Shown piece by piece: positions 27,478 through 36,716 of a DNA stretch of 64,000 bases; positions within the stretch are counted from its first letter, which is position 1; each line of letters starts with the position of its first letter. The DNA is from JAFGRU01 sp016934985. GTDB lineage: Bacteria > Desulfobacterota > Desulfuromonadia > Desulfuromonadales > JAAYDE01. The notes below the pieces were generated by a model. That model worked only from the letters and a program-made list of their open reading frames with translations. It was not told where the DNA came from and ran no database searches. The position numbers and the translations under genes were made by a program. Location of the stretch: positions 1 to 64,000 of the forward strand of contig CAXXJQ010000005.1 of the NCBI GenBank assembly GCA_963665045.2. Direction: 5' to 3'.

Positions 27478-28368
27478 CTAAAGGATGCTCTTGCCGAACA
27501 GCGAAGCAGTCAGTTCCACGGCAATGCGGGAGGTCTGGTTGCGGGTGTCGAGGACCGGATTGATCTCCACCAGGTCGAGGGAGGAAAAACGCTTCGAATC
27601 GGCAATGATTTCCGTGAGCAGCATGGCTTCCCGGTAAGTCAGTCCCCCGTTGGAAGGGGTGCCGACTCCGGGCGCCTCATGGGGCTCCAGGGCATCAAGG
27701 TCGAAGCTGACGTGGATACGTTCCCGATGGCTCAGTTTGGTTATGGCCTCTTTGGCAATGGCGGCCATGCCCCGCTCGTCGATGTCACGCATGGTGTAGA
27801 TGGTAACGCCGCTCTCCCTCAGCCGCGCCCGCTCCTCACGGTCCAGTTCCCTGATCCCTATCATGACCAGGTCGTTGGGTTCCAGTTTCGGTCCCTTGCG
27901 GCCGACATCGACCAGGTTCGGAAAGCCTTCCCCCAGCAGAACCGCGACCGGCATGCCGTGGATGTTTCCCGAAGGAGAGGACTGGGGCGTGTTGGCGTCG
28001 CCATGGGCATCGACCCAGATCACCCCGGCCGGCTTGTCGTGGGTAATTCCGCCAATGGAGCCGATGGCGATGGAATGGTCGCCCCCCAGGAAGACCGGCA
28101 TAAAAACCTTATCGACGGCTTCGCGGGCTTCCTGGTAAAGGGTTTCACAAACCTTCTGAATGGCAGTGCTATAGTTGCCGTTTTCGGTTTCGATGAGAGC
28201 GTCCCGAACAGGGACAACAAGGTTTCCGGCATCATGAACCTCATAGCCCAGTCTTTTCAAACGCGCCGACAACCCGGCATAACGGATGGTACTTGGCCCC
28301 ATATCGACCCCGCGATTCGACTGGCCGAGATCGAGGGGAATGCCAATGATTTTGATTTTGTTTTTCAT
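27478..28368 (-). CDS. rocF: Arginase (ureohydrolase family)
   Basis: This 296-residue ureohydrolase probably hydrolyses arginine to ornithine and urea. The manganese ligands are in GGDHS, DAHGDANTP and SFDLDALEP; the following GVGTPSNGGLTYREA and the start IKIIGIPLDLGQSNRGVDMGPS are arginase-like rather than agmatinase-like. The start at 28368 follows GGAGAG; an upstream in-frame ATG at 28392 has no site. The next gene upstream on the same strand encodes an ornithine cyclodeaminase-type protein, which supports arginase over agmatinase. Confidence 0.88.
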   Translation of the reverse strand: MKNKIKIIGIPLDLGQSNRGVDMGPSTIRYAGLSARLKRLGYEVHDAGNLVVPVRDALIETENGNYSTAIQKVCETLYQEAREAVDKVFMPVFLGGDHSIAIGSIGGITHDKPAGVIWVDAHGDANTPQSSPSGNIHGMPVAVLLGEGFPNLVDVGRKGPKLEPNDLVMIGIRELDREERARLRESGVTIYTMRDIDERGMAAIAKEAITKLSHRERIHVSFDLDALEPHEAPGVGTPSNGGLTYREAMLLTEIIADSKRFSSLDLVEINPVLDTRNQTSRIAVELTASLFGKSIL

Positions 28369-28397
28369 GGGGATTCTCTCCACGTCAGGCAAATAAC

Positions 28398-28516
28398 TGC
28401 AGGCTGAAGACTGTCAGGGAAAACCTTAAACCTTCCATCTTGGGTCTGCGCATTTTAAGCTTGTTTGTCGCTTGCCTTTGGCATTTGACTTTTCTTCAGC
28501 CTGCAGTCTTCAATCG
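28398..28516. repeat. Diverged dispersed repeat with inverted ends, copy A
   Basis: This non-coding stretch begins GCAGGCTGAAGACTG and ends CTTCAGCCTGCAGTCTTCAA, so its ends are inverted copies. It resembles 29634-29750 in several blocks (GCTGAAGACTG, GGGAAAA, TAAACCTT, CAGCCT). The two copies flank the next gene. Confidence 0.5.
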
Positions 28517-29610
28517 GTAGATTTTAAATTATTTCGCAGGTTGACGATGAAATCCTGGACGTTGGTCAGGATGGCTCGAGACTGGGCCGAACCGCGGTTG
28601 ACGAGCTTGGCGGCGCTGAATTCGGTCATGTCCACGACGTAAAAGTAAACCGGCCGCACCGTACCGTCCTCCATAATCCGGTAGCTGGGAGTCATGTTGC
28701 CGAAGGCGATGGAATGCAGTTGGGTGGCCAGTGCCAGGACGGTTGTGGCCTTGCGTGCGTGCAGACGCATGGTGTCCTGGGCCTTGCAGGAGTCGGTGAT
28801 CACCACGGGAAGCGGGCCGTCGTCGCGGATCGACCCGGCAAGTACATAAGGGATATGGCGTTTTTCACAGGCATGGATAATGCCGTCCCGGATTTTCAGG
28901 CTTTCAAAGGCGTCTTTAATACTCCCTGCCCTGCGGACTTCATTCAGGATGTCCAGGTGATTGTAATGGCCGTTGCGACGCCGGGTCTGGGTGTAGATAT
29001 CCTGGCCGAGACCGGTGCCGAGGCTACCGGCTTCCAGGTCATGAGTGGCTAGGGCATTGCCGGCCAGGAGGGCATGACAGTAGCCGTCCTCGATAAGCTC
29101 CTGCATGGCACTGCGGCTGTCTTTGTCGAAAGCCACGGCCGGTCCCAGGACCCAGACGATAGTGCCATGGACGCGGTCATGGCGAAGAATCCGGTAGAGC
29201 TGGTCGTAGGAATGGGAAAAAGGGGTTTCCCGGGTGCCGTAGGTATGAAACGAGAATTTGTCCGTGGAAGGGTGGTTTTGCGAGCGGAAGCCGCCGACAT
29301 GGACGAAAATGCCTTCCTCGCCGTCTTCGCTGCGACCGACCACGACCGGGTCGCCTTTTTTGAGACGCCGGGCTTCAACCACTTCCAGGCTCTCCCCCCG
29401 CAGCACCAGGACCGAATCCATGCGGCTCTCCCCGGCCAGCAGCCAGCGGCCGCCGCCGAGATGGACATATTCCGGATGATTCGAAGTGGCATGATAGTTT
29501 GACGGCGCCACACCGTCCATGGGGGCGGGCTCAACCCGCACCGCAGGGGCTTGTTTCAGCCCGGCTTTCCTGAAGTCGGGAGGCTTGTATTTCGGTATGG
29601 GGGAGTCCAT
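28510..29610 (-). CDS. LOR/SDH (TIGR00300)-type ornithine cyclodeaminase candidate
   Basis: This 366-residue protein starts at 29610 (GAGGACCC before ATG). It matches the family historically named 'LOR/SDH bifunctional enzyme conserved domain' (TIGR00300), with landmarks such as HPEYVHLGGGRWLLAGESRM, 'GSIRDDGPLPVVITD' and a Rossmann-like second half. Members of this family, including an archaeal protein and the C-terminal part of cyanobacterial ArgZ/AgrE, convert ornithine to proline plus ammonia. The N-terminal arginine dihydrolase domain of AgrE is absent. Lying next to arginase, it predicts an arginine-ornithine-proline route. The function is inferred from family and context. Confidence 0.72.
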   Translation of the reverse strand: MDSPIPKYKPPDFRKAGLKQAPAVRVEPAPMDGVAPSNYHATSNHPEYVHLGGGRWLLAGESRMDSVLVLRGESLEVVEARRLKKGDPVVVGRSEDGEEGIFVHVGGFRSQNHPSTDKFSFHTYGTRETPFSHSYDQLYRILRHDRVHGTIVWVLGPAVAFDKDSRSAMQELIEDGYCHALLAGNALATHDLEAGSLGTGLGQDIYTQTRRRNGHYNHLDILNEVRRAGSIKDAFESLKIRDGIIHACEKRHIPYVLAGSIRDDGPLPVVITDSCKAQDTMRLHARKATTVLALATQLHSIAFGNMTPSYRIMEDGTVRPVYFYVVDMTEFSAAKLVNRGSAQSRAILTNVQDFIVNLRNNLKSTD

Positions 29611-29633
29611 GGGTCCTCGCAATATAGGTGGAT

Positions 29634-29750
29634 AGACTGAAGACTGGAGGCTGTTGGGGAAAAACTATCAACCCTAAACCTTTAAGTCCGCCCACTTTCA
29701 GCTTGCCTGTCCTCTACCTTTGGTGTCGAATTCTTCTTAAGCCTTCAGCC
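29634..29750. repeat. Diverged dispersed repeat with inverted ends, copy B
   Basis: It is the counterpart of 28398-28516, with more divergence: begins AGACTGAAGACTGGAGGCTG and ends near AAGCCTTCAGCCT. No gene lies in 29623-29890; the rest contains the promoter region of the next plus-strand gene. Confidence 0.45.
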
Positions 29751-29890
29751 TAATTTACCTATTAAATTAAGATTACCAGAGCTCCAGACTTTTTCCGGAA
29801 GGGAAAAGCCTGTTATAATTAAAACCACATAATGGGGAGTTTTTATAATGAACCAGGAATTAACCCGATTTCAGAAAAGGATTCGCGGAT

Positions 29891-31252
29891 ATGCCGTCTT
29901 CCCAGAAACGCCAGAACAGAGAAAACCGGGAGCGCCTGCAGTTTTTCGGCCCCGCCATTGTTCTCACCCTCATCGGCTTTGTCGTCGCTTTCCAGTTCAT
30001 GCAGCCCGCCCCACCCAGGCAAATCGTTATAGCCACCGGTTCACCGAGCGGAGCCTACTATTATTTCGGCAAGGCCTACGCCGAGATCCTTAAAAAAAAC
30101 GGCATCACAGTCGAAGTCCTCAATACGGCCGGATCGGCGGAAAACATTCGCCTGCTCGAAAATAAAAACAACCGGGTGGATGTGGCTTTTATTCAGGGAG
30201 GGACCGGAAGCCTTGCCAAAACAAAGGATATCGTTTCTCTGGGGAGCCTCTATTTCGAACCCTTGTGGATTTTCCACAAGCCGGGCTTGTCGCTCAAGCA
30301 TCTCTCAGATATGCGCGGCCTGCGTATCGGCGTCGGTGGAGAAGGGAGCGGCACCAGGGTTCTCGCCCAGGAACTGCTGGGCCTCAACGGCATCAATGAG
30401 GAAAACACAAAAATGGTTTCCGCACCGACTCAGGCAACCAGTGATATGCTTCTGGCAGGTGATCTGGATATCGCTTTTTTTGTTTCTTCCCACAAATCGG
30501 CAACCATCCGCCAGCTTTTGCAATCCGATGCAGCCCAATTGATGGGGATAAGGCGCGCCGAGGCCTACGCCCTGCGCTACCATTTTCTCCATGTTCTCAA
30601 GCTTCCCGAGGGATCGCTTGATTTTGCGGCCAATATTCCAGCCGAGGATTTCACCCTGGTGGCGCCGACCACTCAGCTGGCAGCCAGAACGGATCTTCAC
30701 CCGGCGCTGATCGAGGTGCTTTTGATGGCCGCCGAGAAAGTGCACGAGCAAGGCGGCGGATTTGAACAAAAGGGGCAGTTCCCGGCTCCCACTTATCTCG
30801 ATTTTCCGCTGAGCGAGAGCGCCGAGCGTTTCTACAAATACGGCCCGCCGTTTCTGCAGCGCTACCTGCCCTTCTGGCTGGCCAGCCTCCTGTCCCGCAC
30901 CAAAGTCCTGCTCCTGCCCCTATTGGTTCTGTTGCTGCCCTTCATAAAAGTCATGCCGCCTATCTACCAGTGGCGCATTCGCCGCCGCATTTATCGCTGG
31001 TATTCCCAGTTGGAAGCCATCGACCCCGAGGTGAACAAAGATTTGGCCCCCGAAAACCTTGAAAGTCATCTGGTCTTATTGGATGATCTCGAAGACAAGG
31101 TCGCCAATATCCACATGCCCCTGGCGCATACCGATCTGCTTTACCATTTCCGCCTGCATATCGATCTGCTGCGGAAAAAGCTCCAAACCCACAGGGAGAA
31201 GGAAGCTGGCAGGGAATCCCGGCTTGGCACCAAAAAGGAAGGAAATTTCTAA
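29891..31252 (+). CDS. TAXI-family TRAP transporter substrate-binding protein, membrane-tethered
   Basis: This 453-residue protein has an N-terminal membrane anchor (FFGPAIVLTLIGFVVAFQFM), then a TAXI-type binding domain (IVIATGSPSGAYYYFGKAYA, 'VDVAFIQGGTGS'). A second hydrophobic segment lies near residue 340 (VLLLPLLVLLLPFIKVM), and the C-terminal tail is a basic, predicted coiled coil. The double-membrane-segment layout is known for a subgroup of TAXI proteins. The fused DctQM membrane permease it would need is not encoded here, so it may work with a distant permease or as a sensor. A remnant of a related gene lies at 32181-32226. Confidence 0.8.
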   Translation: MPSSQKRQNRENRERLQFFGPAIVLTLIGFVVAFQFMQPAPPRQIVIATGSPSGAYYYFGKAYAEILKKNGITVEVLNTAGSAENIRLLENKNNRVDVAFIQGGTGSLAKTKDIVSLGSLYFEPLWIFHKPGLSLKHLSDMRGLRIGVGGEGSGTRVLAQELLGLNGINEENTKMVSAPTQATSDMLLAGDLDIAFFVSSHKSATIRQLLQSDAAQLMGIRRAEAYALRYHFLHVLKLPEGSLDFAANIPAEDFTLVAPTTQLAARTDLHPALIEVLLMAAEKVHEQGGGFEQKGQFPAPTYLDFPLSESAERFYKYGPPFLQRYLPFWLASLLSRTKVLLLPLLVLLLPFIKVMPPIYQWRIRRRIYRWYSQLEAIDPEVNKDLAPENLESHLVLLDDLEDKVANIHMPLAHTDLLYHFRLHIDLLRKKLQTHREKEAGRESRLGTKKEGNF

Positions 31253-31352
31253 GCGAGAATTTTTTCGCTTTCTAAAAAAACAAATCTGGGGCTTGAGGTG
31301 ATACATTTAATTTAAGTATTTCCATTCCAATATTCAGCAACAGGCCTATGCA

Positions 31353-32126
31353 ATGAGGGTGATTCGACCTTATTTGATGGTAATATTATTACTTTTACTT
31401 TTCTCCGGGATTGGTGCTCCGGCTTCCGCGATAACTTTTCTAACCCACGGAGTTGAGGGATCGACCTACACGGATGAAAAGGGAATGCTCAGAGGTATTG
31501 AAAAAACGGGCAAGCGGGCGTTCACCGTTGAATTGGTAAGAAAAATGATGGCCCTCCTCAACCAGATACAGACCTTTGAGGTTGTCCCCTTCAAACGAGG
31601 TTTTTTTACTGTCCAGAACGAATCCGACCATGCTTTATTCAATGTCTCCAGGAAACCGGATCGTGAAAAACTGGTGCAGTGGGTTGGCCCCCTGCTGGAC
31701 GAAATCACTTACCTTTTCGAATTGAAAGACACGCCCGCACCTGTTTTGTCTCTTGACGACGCAAGAAAAGTCCATGGAATCTGTGTTAGAATCGGGGCTG
31801 CCGACTATGACATCCTGATCAAAAAAAATTTTAAAAATATCCATCAAAACAGCAGTGGGGCGGCATGCTTTAAGATGTTGGCCGCAAAAAGGGTTGCCCT
31901 TGTCTCCAGTGATGTTCACTCTTTGAAGAACAAGCTCAAACTGGCCGGCATGTCAGAAAAGGATATTCGGCAAACACCTGTAATCGTTCACAAATCCCAA
32001 GGTTATATTGCCTTTTCAAATAATATTTCCAAGGATGTGATCAGGCAGTGGCAAAATGCCCTTGAGACCCTGAAACGATCAGGGGAGTATGATGATCTGG
32101 TTGAGAAATACCTCCTAACCGAGTGA
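31353..32126 (+). CDS. Family-3-like extracellular solute-binding protein
   Basis: This 257-residue exported protein has a signal peptide ending at APASA. The domain opens ITFLTHGVEGSTYTDEKGML, which fits a bacterial family-3 periplasmic binding fold, and ends 'KDVIRQWQNALETLKRSGEY', a typical C-terminal helix. No ABC permease or ATPase gene is adjacent, so it may be an orphan binding protein of the kind common in Geobacter relatives. Ligand unknown. Confidence 0.7.
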   Translation: MRVIRPYLMVILLLLLFSGIGAPASAITFLTHGVEGSTYTDEKGMLRGIEKTGKRAFTVELVRKMMALLNQIQTFEVVPFKRGFFTVQNESDHALFNVSRKPDREKLVQWVGPLLDEITYLFELKDTPAPVLSLDDARKVHGICVRIGAADYDILIKKNFKNIHQNSSGAACFKMLAAKRVALVSSDVHSLKNKLKLAGMSEKDIRQTPVIVHKSQGYIAFSNNISKDVIRQWQNALETLKRSGEYDDLVEKYLLTE

Positions 32127-32180
32127 CCAACAGAGGAATGGGAGGGAACAAGAAGCAACCCATTTTTTTGAGCACGGCCA

Positions 32181-32226
32181 GGCTTACCACTTCCGCCCGC
32201 ATATAGACCTGCCGCGGAAAACGCTC
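32181..32226 (+). pseudogene. Remnant of a second TAXI-protein gene 3' end
   Basis: About 45 bp here match the 3' end of the TAXI gene near 31137-31182 at roughly 82% identity (CTTACCACTTCCGCCCGCAT versus TTTACCATTTCCGCCTGCAT and onward). Translation gives YHFRPHIDLPRKTL against YHFRLHIDLLRKKL. No intact frame surrounds it, so it looks like the decayed end of a duplicated or replaced gene. Confidence 0.6.
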
Positions 32227-32353
32227 AATGTTGGAAAAAAAGGTGAATTCCATCAGTACCTGAATAAGTACCCGCCCATATCAACTGCTAGTCAGCCTGG
32301 TGAGCTAATCTTATGTCCTGACGATTGCCTATTGCGAAATGAAAGGGATTGAA

Positions 32354-32800
32354 ATGAACTCAAAAACAAAGATTGGAATAATTATCTGCGACCGCTATCG
32401 CCGCTGTGCGGGTGGGAAATGTTTCCGGGCGATGAGGAATAAGGAAGGTGCTTTCAGCATATACGCAGACACCGAAGTTGAGTTGGTTGGTTTTACAACC
32501 TGCGATGGTTGTCCTGGTGGCAACATCGAATATGCGGGCGAAGAGATGGTTAAGAATGGAGCAGAGGTTATTCATTTAGCTACCGGCCTGGTGGTTGGTT
32601 ATCCCCCCTGTCCCAATATCAAAACCTTCAAAGCATTTCTTGAAAAACGCTATAATGTCAATGTCGTTGTGGGCACCCACCCGATACCGAAAAAATATCT
32701 CGATATGCACACTAATCTCGGGACATGGGAGAGCCCCGCATGGAAGCCACTTATCGCGCCGACCATGAGTGATGAAATAACCCGTGAAAGTTACGACTGA
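32354..32800 (+). CDS. CGGC-domain protein
   Basis: This 148-residue protein has cysteine motifs typical of the CGGC domain family (PF08821): CDRYRRCAGGKC near the start and TTCDGCPGGN near residue 50, plus GYPPCPN near 82. The family is found mainly in anaerobes and is thought to bind metal or Fe-S centres; its function is unknown. The start at 32354 is chosen for AAGGGA 6 nt upstream rather than the in-frame ATG at 32339. Confidence 0.75.
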   Translation: MNSKTKIGIIICDRYRRCAGGKCFRAMRNKEGAFSIYADTEVELVGFTTCDGCPGGNIEYAGEEMVKNGAEVIHLATGLVVGYPPCPNIKTFKAFLEKRYNVNVVVGTHPIPKKYLDMHTNLGTWESPAWKPLIAPTMSDEITRESYD

Positions 32801-33015
32801 CCATCGTCACTTAAGGCCCGATGGGAAGTTTTGATCAATTTCAAGCTGGGAAGGGGGGCCCTCCCCAGTTTTTTGATCCTTCTCCCAGCCGTTCACTGTG
32901 ACCGAGTTCTTGCCTTTGCCATCGTCGATAATTCCGTGGTTTATGCGAAGAGAACAAAAATAAGAATTCTTTGAGCTGTCCTGCCCCCACAAGCAGAGTT
33001 GGCGAAAGGAGTGCT

Positions 33016-34242
33016 ATGAGAAAACGCCTCTTTATTGCGGCAATCAGCATGTGGCTGTTAATATCCGCAACAGCCTTTGCCCTGCCGGAAACAACGCCTT
33101 GCTCCTATCCTGCTCTTTTCAACGAAGTCATCAAAATCGTCGAGAAACATTTCTATAACCCTGCCCAAATCCACCGGGAGTTTAGGGACATCCAGAAGAA
33201 ATACCGCAGGCAACTGCCGCAAACCACCACCCGACAAGACTTTTCTACGCTTGTAAACGCCATGCTTGGCGAGTTGAACGCCTCGCATAGCTATTATTTA
33301 ACGCCGGATGATTATGAGTATTACCAGCTAGCCGCCCTGTTTTCCAAGGTCCCCGAGATCGGCGCTCTGTTTCAGGGGCAGGAAGTCCGGTATCCGACGG
33401 TGGGCATCCTGGCCCAGTCTTTTGAGGGGAAGGAGCATATCGTCTCGGTCCTGGCCGGAAGCGTTGCCGAAAAAGCGGGGATGCTCAAAGGTGATCAAAT
33501 CCTTTCCGTCAACGGCAAGCCTTATGCGCCCATCGCCTCCTTGCGCGATTTTGTCGGGGCCGATGTCGTTTTTAAAATCAGAAGGAAGGAGCGGGCCGAA
33601 CCTCTCACGTTCAGGATGAGACCGGTTCTTGTCAATCCCAAGCAGGAGATGCTGGAAGCGCAAAAAGCCAGCGTCCGGATAATTGAGCGCGCAGGGAAGC
33701 AGATCGGCTACGTTCACCTCTATTCCTATGCCGGGGAAGAGTATCATCGGGAATTGCACCGCGCTCTTGTCTGGGGGGAGTTGAAAAAAGCGGACGCCCT
33801 GATCATCGATCTGCGCTATGGCCTGGGCGGGGCATGGCCATACTATCTCAATATTTTTAATCGGGACATTCCGGTGCTGGAGACCATCGACAGGGATGGC
33901 AAAAGAAACATTGTCGACTCGCAATGGAGAAAACCGGCTGTCTACCTGGTTAATGGCTTCAGCCGAAGCGGCAAGGAACTGCTGGCGTTCGGAGCCAGGA
34001 AATATCATCTGGCAACCGTGATCGGTGAAAGGACGGCGGGGCATACCCTCGGCGGCCGGTTGTTTCCTCTGTCCAATAAGGATCTGCTTTTTCTGGCTGT
34101 CCAGAGCTGCCGCATTGACGGCATTGATCTGGAGGGGGTGGGAGTCGCCCCGACTATAGAAGTCCCGTTCGACATCCGTTTCTGTTCCGGAAATGATGTG
34201 CAGCTTGAAAAGGCTGTCGAGTATCTGACTGGCCAGTTGTGA
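33016..34242 (+). CDS. Exported S41-family (tail-specific) protease-like protein with PDZ domain
   Basis: The protein has 408 residues. The start at 33016 has a clear AAAGGAG site, and the signal peptide ends near TAFA. Order of parts: a helical N-terminal domain, a PDZ domain (about 120-200; VGILAQSFEGKEHIVSVLAG, AGMLKGDQILSVNGKPY) and a C-terminal S41 peptidase core (about 225-400). The probable nucleophile is the Ser in VNGFSRSGKELLAFGAR. Tail-specific proteases degrade or process periplasmic proteins. The substrate is unknown and the gene stands alone. Confidence 0.78.
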   Translation: MRKRLFIAAISMWLLISATAFALPETTPCSYPALFNEVIKIVEKHFYNPAQIHREFRDIQKKYRRQLPQTTTRQDFSTLVNAMLGELNASHSYYLTPDDYEYYQLAALFSKVPEIGALFQGQEVRYPTVGILAQSFEGKEHIVSVLAGSVAEKAGMLKGDQILSVNGKPYAPIASLRDFVGADVVFKIRRKERAEPLTFRMRPVLVNPKQEMLEAQKASVRIIERAGKQIGYVHLYSYAGEEYHRELHRALVWGELKKADALIIDLRYGLGGAWPYYLNIFNRDIPVLETIDRDGKRNIVDSQWRKPAVYLVNGFSRSGKELLAFGARKYHLATVIGERTAGHTLGGRLFPLSNKDLLFLAVQSCRIDGIDLEGVGVAPTIEVPFDIRFCSGNDVQLEKAVEYLTGQL

Positions 34243-34295
34243 AGAAAACCTGGGCAACCCTGTGCCCGGAGCCGGATGGAGAGGGCGGGTTAAGG

Positions 34296-34337
34296 AAAAA
34301 GAGGGCCCCTCCCCCATATTTGGGGTGTCTCTTTTTT
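34296..34337 (+). terminator. Intrinsic terminator after the S41 protease gene
   Basis: The outer stem AAAAAGAG / CTCTTTTTT surrounds an inner CCCC-ATATTT-GGGG hairpin and ends in a T-run. Confidence 0.55.
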
Positions 34338-34476
34338 GTGCCCGCCATGCAACCGTCGGGTTTGACAGCTCTCACCCTGAAAGGTATTTTAAATAAACGC
34401 TTTTTAATAACTTTTCAGCAATTCGAATTATTGCAATCAGGGGGGCCAATATTCCGCTCCGTGCCGCGCCCGCCTA
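34326..34476 (+). repeat. ~150-bp dispersed repeat, copy 1
   Basis: It aligns with 40041-40191 in the same orientation. Shared blocks include TTTGTGCCCG/TTTTGCCCG, ACCGTC...TTTGACAG, GTATTTTAAA, TTTTTAATAAC, CAAT(T)CGAAT and ATTCCGCT. Both copies lie immediately downstream of a gene and contain no frame of their own. Confidence 0.65.
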
Positions 34477-34522
34477 AATCGGGGCGGCAAAGCCGCAAAT
34501 ACAAGCCTGCCAGGGGATGTAA

Positions 34523-36682
34523 ATGAAAAAACTGATGCCATCATTCTTTATTTTCACCATGGCCCTTGCCCTCTTTCTTGCTCCCGCTTCCGGGCGCTGC
34601 GATATTGCCACACCCACGGGTTGGGATGGCGCCACAATGGCCATCAATACCATGAAAACCATTTTGGGGGTGGGGAACAGCGAGAAATTGCTGGCCGCCA
34701 TTGAAGCCTTTCCCAGGGATATTCCTGTCGTCATTGAAGCCTATGTAAATTATCACGGTGGTGCGCAAAAACATGTTTCTGCTTTTAGGATTCATAAAGT
34801 ATGGCCGGGATATCGCACCCAGCCAGTCCAAAAATTCGGGGTTAAAAGCTTTAACGGTGTCGTTCAAATCCATGGCAAGGGGACCGGGCCGGGGATGCGG
34901 AATTTTCCGGGCCTGAAATTAACCCTCGAACCCTCCGTCCAGGACGTCGATATGTGCGGAGCGGTTCACCTTGGGGTGGTTGCGGAATTCCGGGCCAGGG
35001 GTGAAGACTTCCGCTTTCCGTTGCCGAGTGAATTCATCAAATGGGACCAGAATGCCTTTAATTTTCTCAAGGTTGAGGATGAAAACACGGTGCAAAGCGG
35101 CCGCCTGACTTCGGGACATGCCAAAAGGGATTACACTTTTTATCCGGCCCAGCCTGGCGAACACCGCATCGGCGTCACCGTCGACGGCATGCGGGCCACG
35201 GCCGCCATCAATATCCGCCCGGCCAAACTGAGCCACCTGGAGCTCCTGCCCGACTGGAGCAATTTGTCAAAAGGCTCCATGGTCATGCGTGCCCTGGTCC
35301 ATTTTGACAATGAATGCATGCCCCCCGAGGATGTGACCAACCAGGTCCAGTGGGAAAACCAGATGGCCCTTGAGCCCCAACCCCTTAAGCTGGAGGTGGT
35401 CGCCCCCCAGTACCCTTCCGGCCGTGTGGAAATTTGCAAGGCTGTTCCCCTGCAGGCTTTCCTGACCCGCACCCCCGGCAGAACGCTGGTATTTGCTCAT
35501 TATCAAAACCTTTCGGCCTCTCTTCCCATAGACGACAGCCGCGCCCGGACCCCGGTGGACGTCACCCACCAGGCCGACGTAACCTGGTCCACCGGAAGCC
35601 CCGTCTTCCAGGCTAATGTTCCAGGCCGTTTCAGCGTAACCGCCACCGACGGCAGCTCAGGCCTGAGCGCCTCTTTAAGTCTGGAAGTGGTTCCTCCTGC
35701 CGATGTGCCGCTCTACCCTTTGGACGCGATTCAGGTTCCCGGCAGCCTGGTGGAAGGGAAAAGCGCCACCCTTACAGCAACCGCTTTCAACTGCGACGGA
35801 GCAGTACCCACCACAGGGCTGGAGTGGCTGTCTCTGACGCCGGAATTGCTCAGTTGCTCCAGTGCCGGTGCCTGCCAGGCACAAAAAAACGGAACGGCAA
35901 AAATCGCCCTTCTTCAAAACGGCAAGCTTGTGACGCAGCGCTCCATCACCATCAAACCCGATCAGCAATCCATTTCAAAGCGCCCGGCCCCGCAACCGTC
36001 AAATGACGAAAATAAATTCGAAAAATCAGGATCCCACGAGCGTCAACAGGTTTGGCGCTCCGACAGCGATGAAGCTTTTGTCACCTCCCTGTACAAAAAT
36101 ATACTCGACCGCAACCCGGACGATGGGGGCTTGAAGCACTGGATAAAGCTGTTGAAATCGGGAAAATCCAGAGAGTCGACACTGCGCTATTTTTTCCAAT
36201 CGCCTGAATACAGCAGTAGAAACAAAGACCACAAAGGGTATGCTATCGATGTCTTCCAGGCGCTCTATGGCCGCGACCCCTCCGATGGGGAACTGGCTTT
36301 ATTATTGGAGCAGCTCAATAATGGAATCCCCCGTCAACAGCTCCTTGCTTCGGCATTGAGTGGCAGTTTGGCCCAAAGCAATGACATCCCGAAATCGCTG
36401 ACGCGCAACGAATTGGTAAATTCGACATGGCAGTTCGGACGGGGTGACGGTTCGAAAATAGCAGGCAACCTGAAACTGCTTGCCAACGGCAGGATCACCG
36501 GACATTACCACCCCAATGAATCACGGTGGTCGTTTAACGGCCAAACTTTGACTTTTTATCATTCCAGCGGGAAGCCTTCGACAACATTCTCATCCATCAA
36601 AAAGGAAAAAAACCGTTGGATAATCAGCGGCCCCTATTTACTTAGCGGCAATATCACCCACGTGTTGAAACAAAATAAATAA
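34523..36682 (+). CDS. Exported multi-domain protein with DUF4214
   Basis: This 719-residue protein has a signal peptide (ends near SGRCDI). Residues ~20-330 are of no family I recognise. About 330-490 there are bacterial Ig-like beta domains ('VDVTHQADVTWSTGSPVF', 'VSLEVVPPADVPLY' style repeats). A DUF4214 module follows near 515-590 (FVTSLYKNILDRNPDDGG and 'DVFQALYGRDPSDGELALLL'), a module found in secreted glycan-related and S-layer-type proteins. The C-terminus (~620-719) looks like a small lipocalin-like beta domain. Secreted or periplasmic; function unknown. It could be a type II secretion substrate. Confidence 0.7.
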   Translation: MKKLMPSFFIFTMALALFLAPASGRCDIATPTGWDGATMAINTMKTILGVGNSEKLLAAIEAFPRDIPVVIEAYVNYHGGAQKHVSAFRIHKVWPGYRTQPVQKFGVKSFNGVVQIHGKGTGPGMRNFPGLKLTLEPSVQDVDMCGAVHLGVVAEFRARGEDFRFPLPSEFIKWDQNAFNFLKVEDENTVQSGRLTSGHAKRDYTFYPAQPGEHRIGVTVDGMRATAAINIRPAKLSHLELLPDWSNLSKGSMVMRALVHFDNECMPPEDVTNQVQWENQMALEPQPLKLEVVAPQYPSGRVEICKAVPLQAFLTRTPGRTLVFAHYQNLSASLPIDDSRARTPVDVTHQADVTWSTGSPVFQANVPGRFSVTATDGSSGLSASLSLEVVPPADVPLYPLDAIQVPGSLVEGKSATLTATAFNCDGAVPTTGLEWLSLTPELLSCSSAGACQAQKNGTAKIALLQNGKLVTQRSITIKPDQQSISKRPAPQPSNDENKFEKSGSHERQQVWRSDSDEAFVTSLYKNILDRNPDDGGLKHWIKLLKSGKSRESTLRYFFQSPEYSSRNKDHKGYAIDVFQALYGRDPSDGELALLLEQLNNGIPRQQLLASALSGSLAQSNDIPKSLTRNELVNSTWQFGRGDGSKIAGNLKLLANGRITGHYHPNESRWSFNGQTLTFYHSSGKPSTTFSSIKKEKNRWIISGPYLLSGNITHVLKQNK

Positions 36683-36716
36683 CCCCCCCTGAGCATGAGG
36701 AAGGCTGTAGTAAACC

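Noticed and set aside
32807..32992. Minus-strand frame of 61 codons between the CGGC and S41 genes
   Set aside because: No homologue I recognise and poor start context; possibly a fragment but not supportable.
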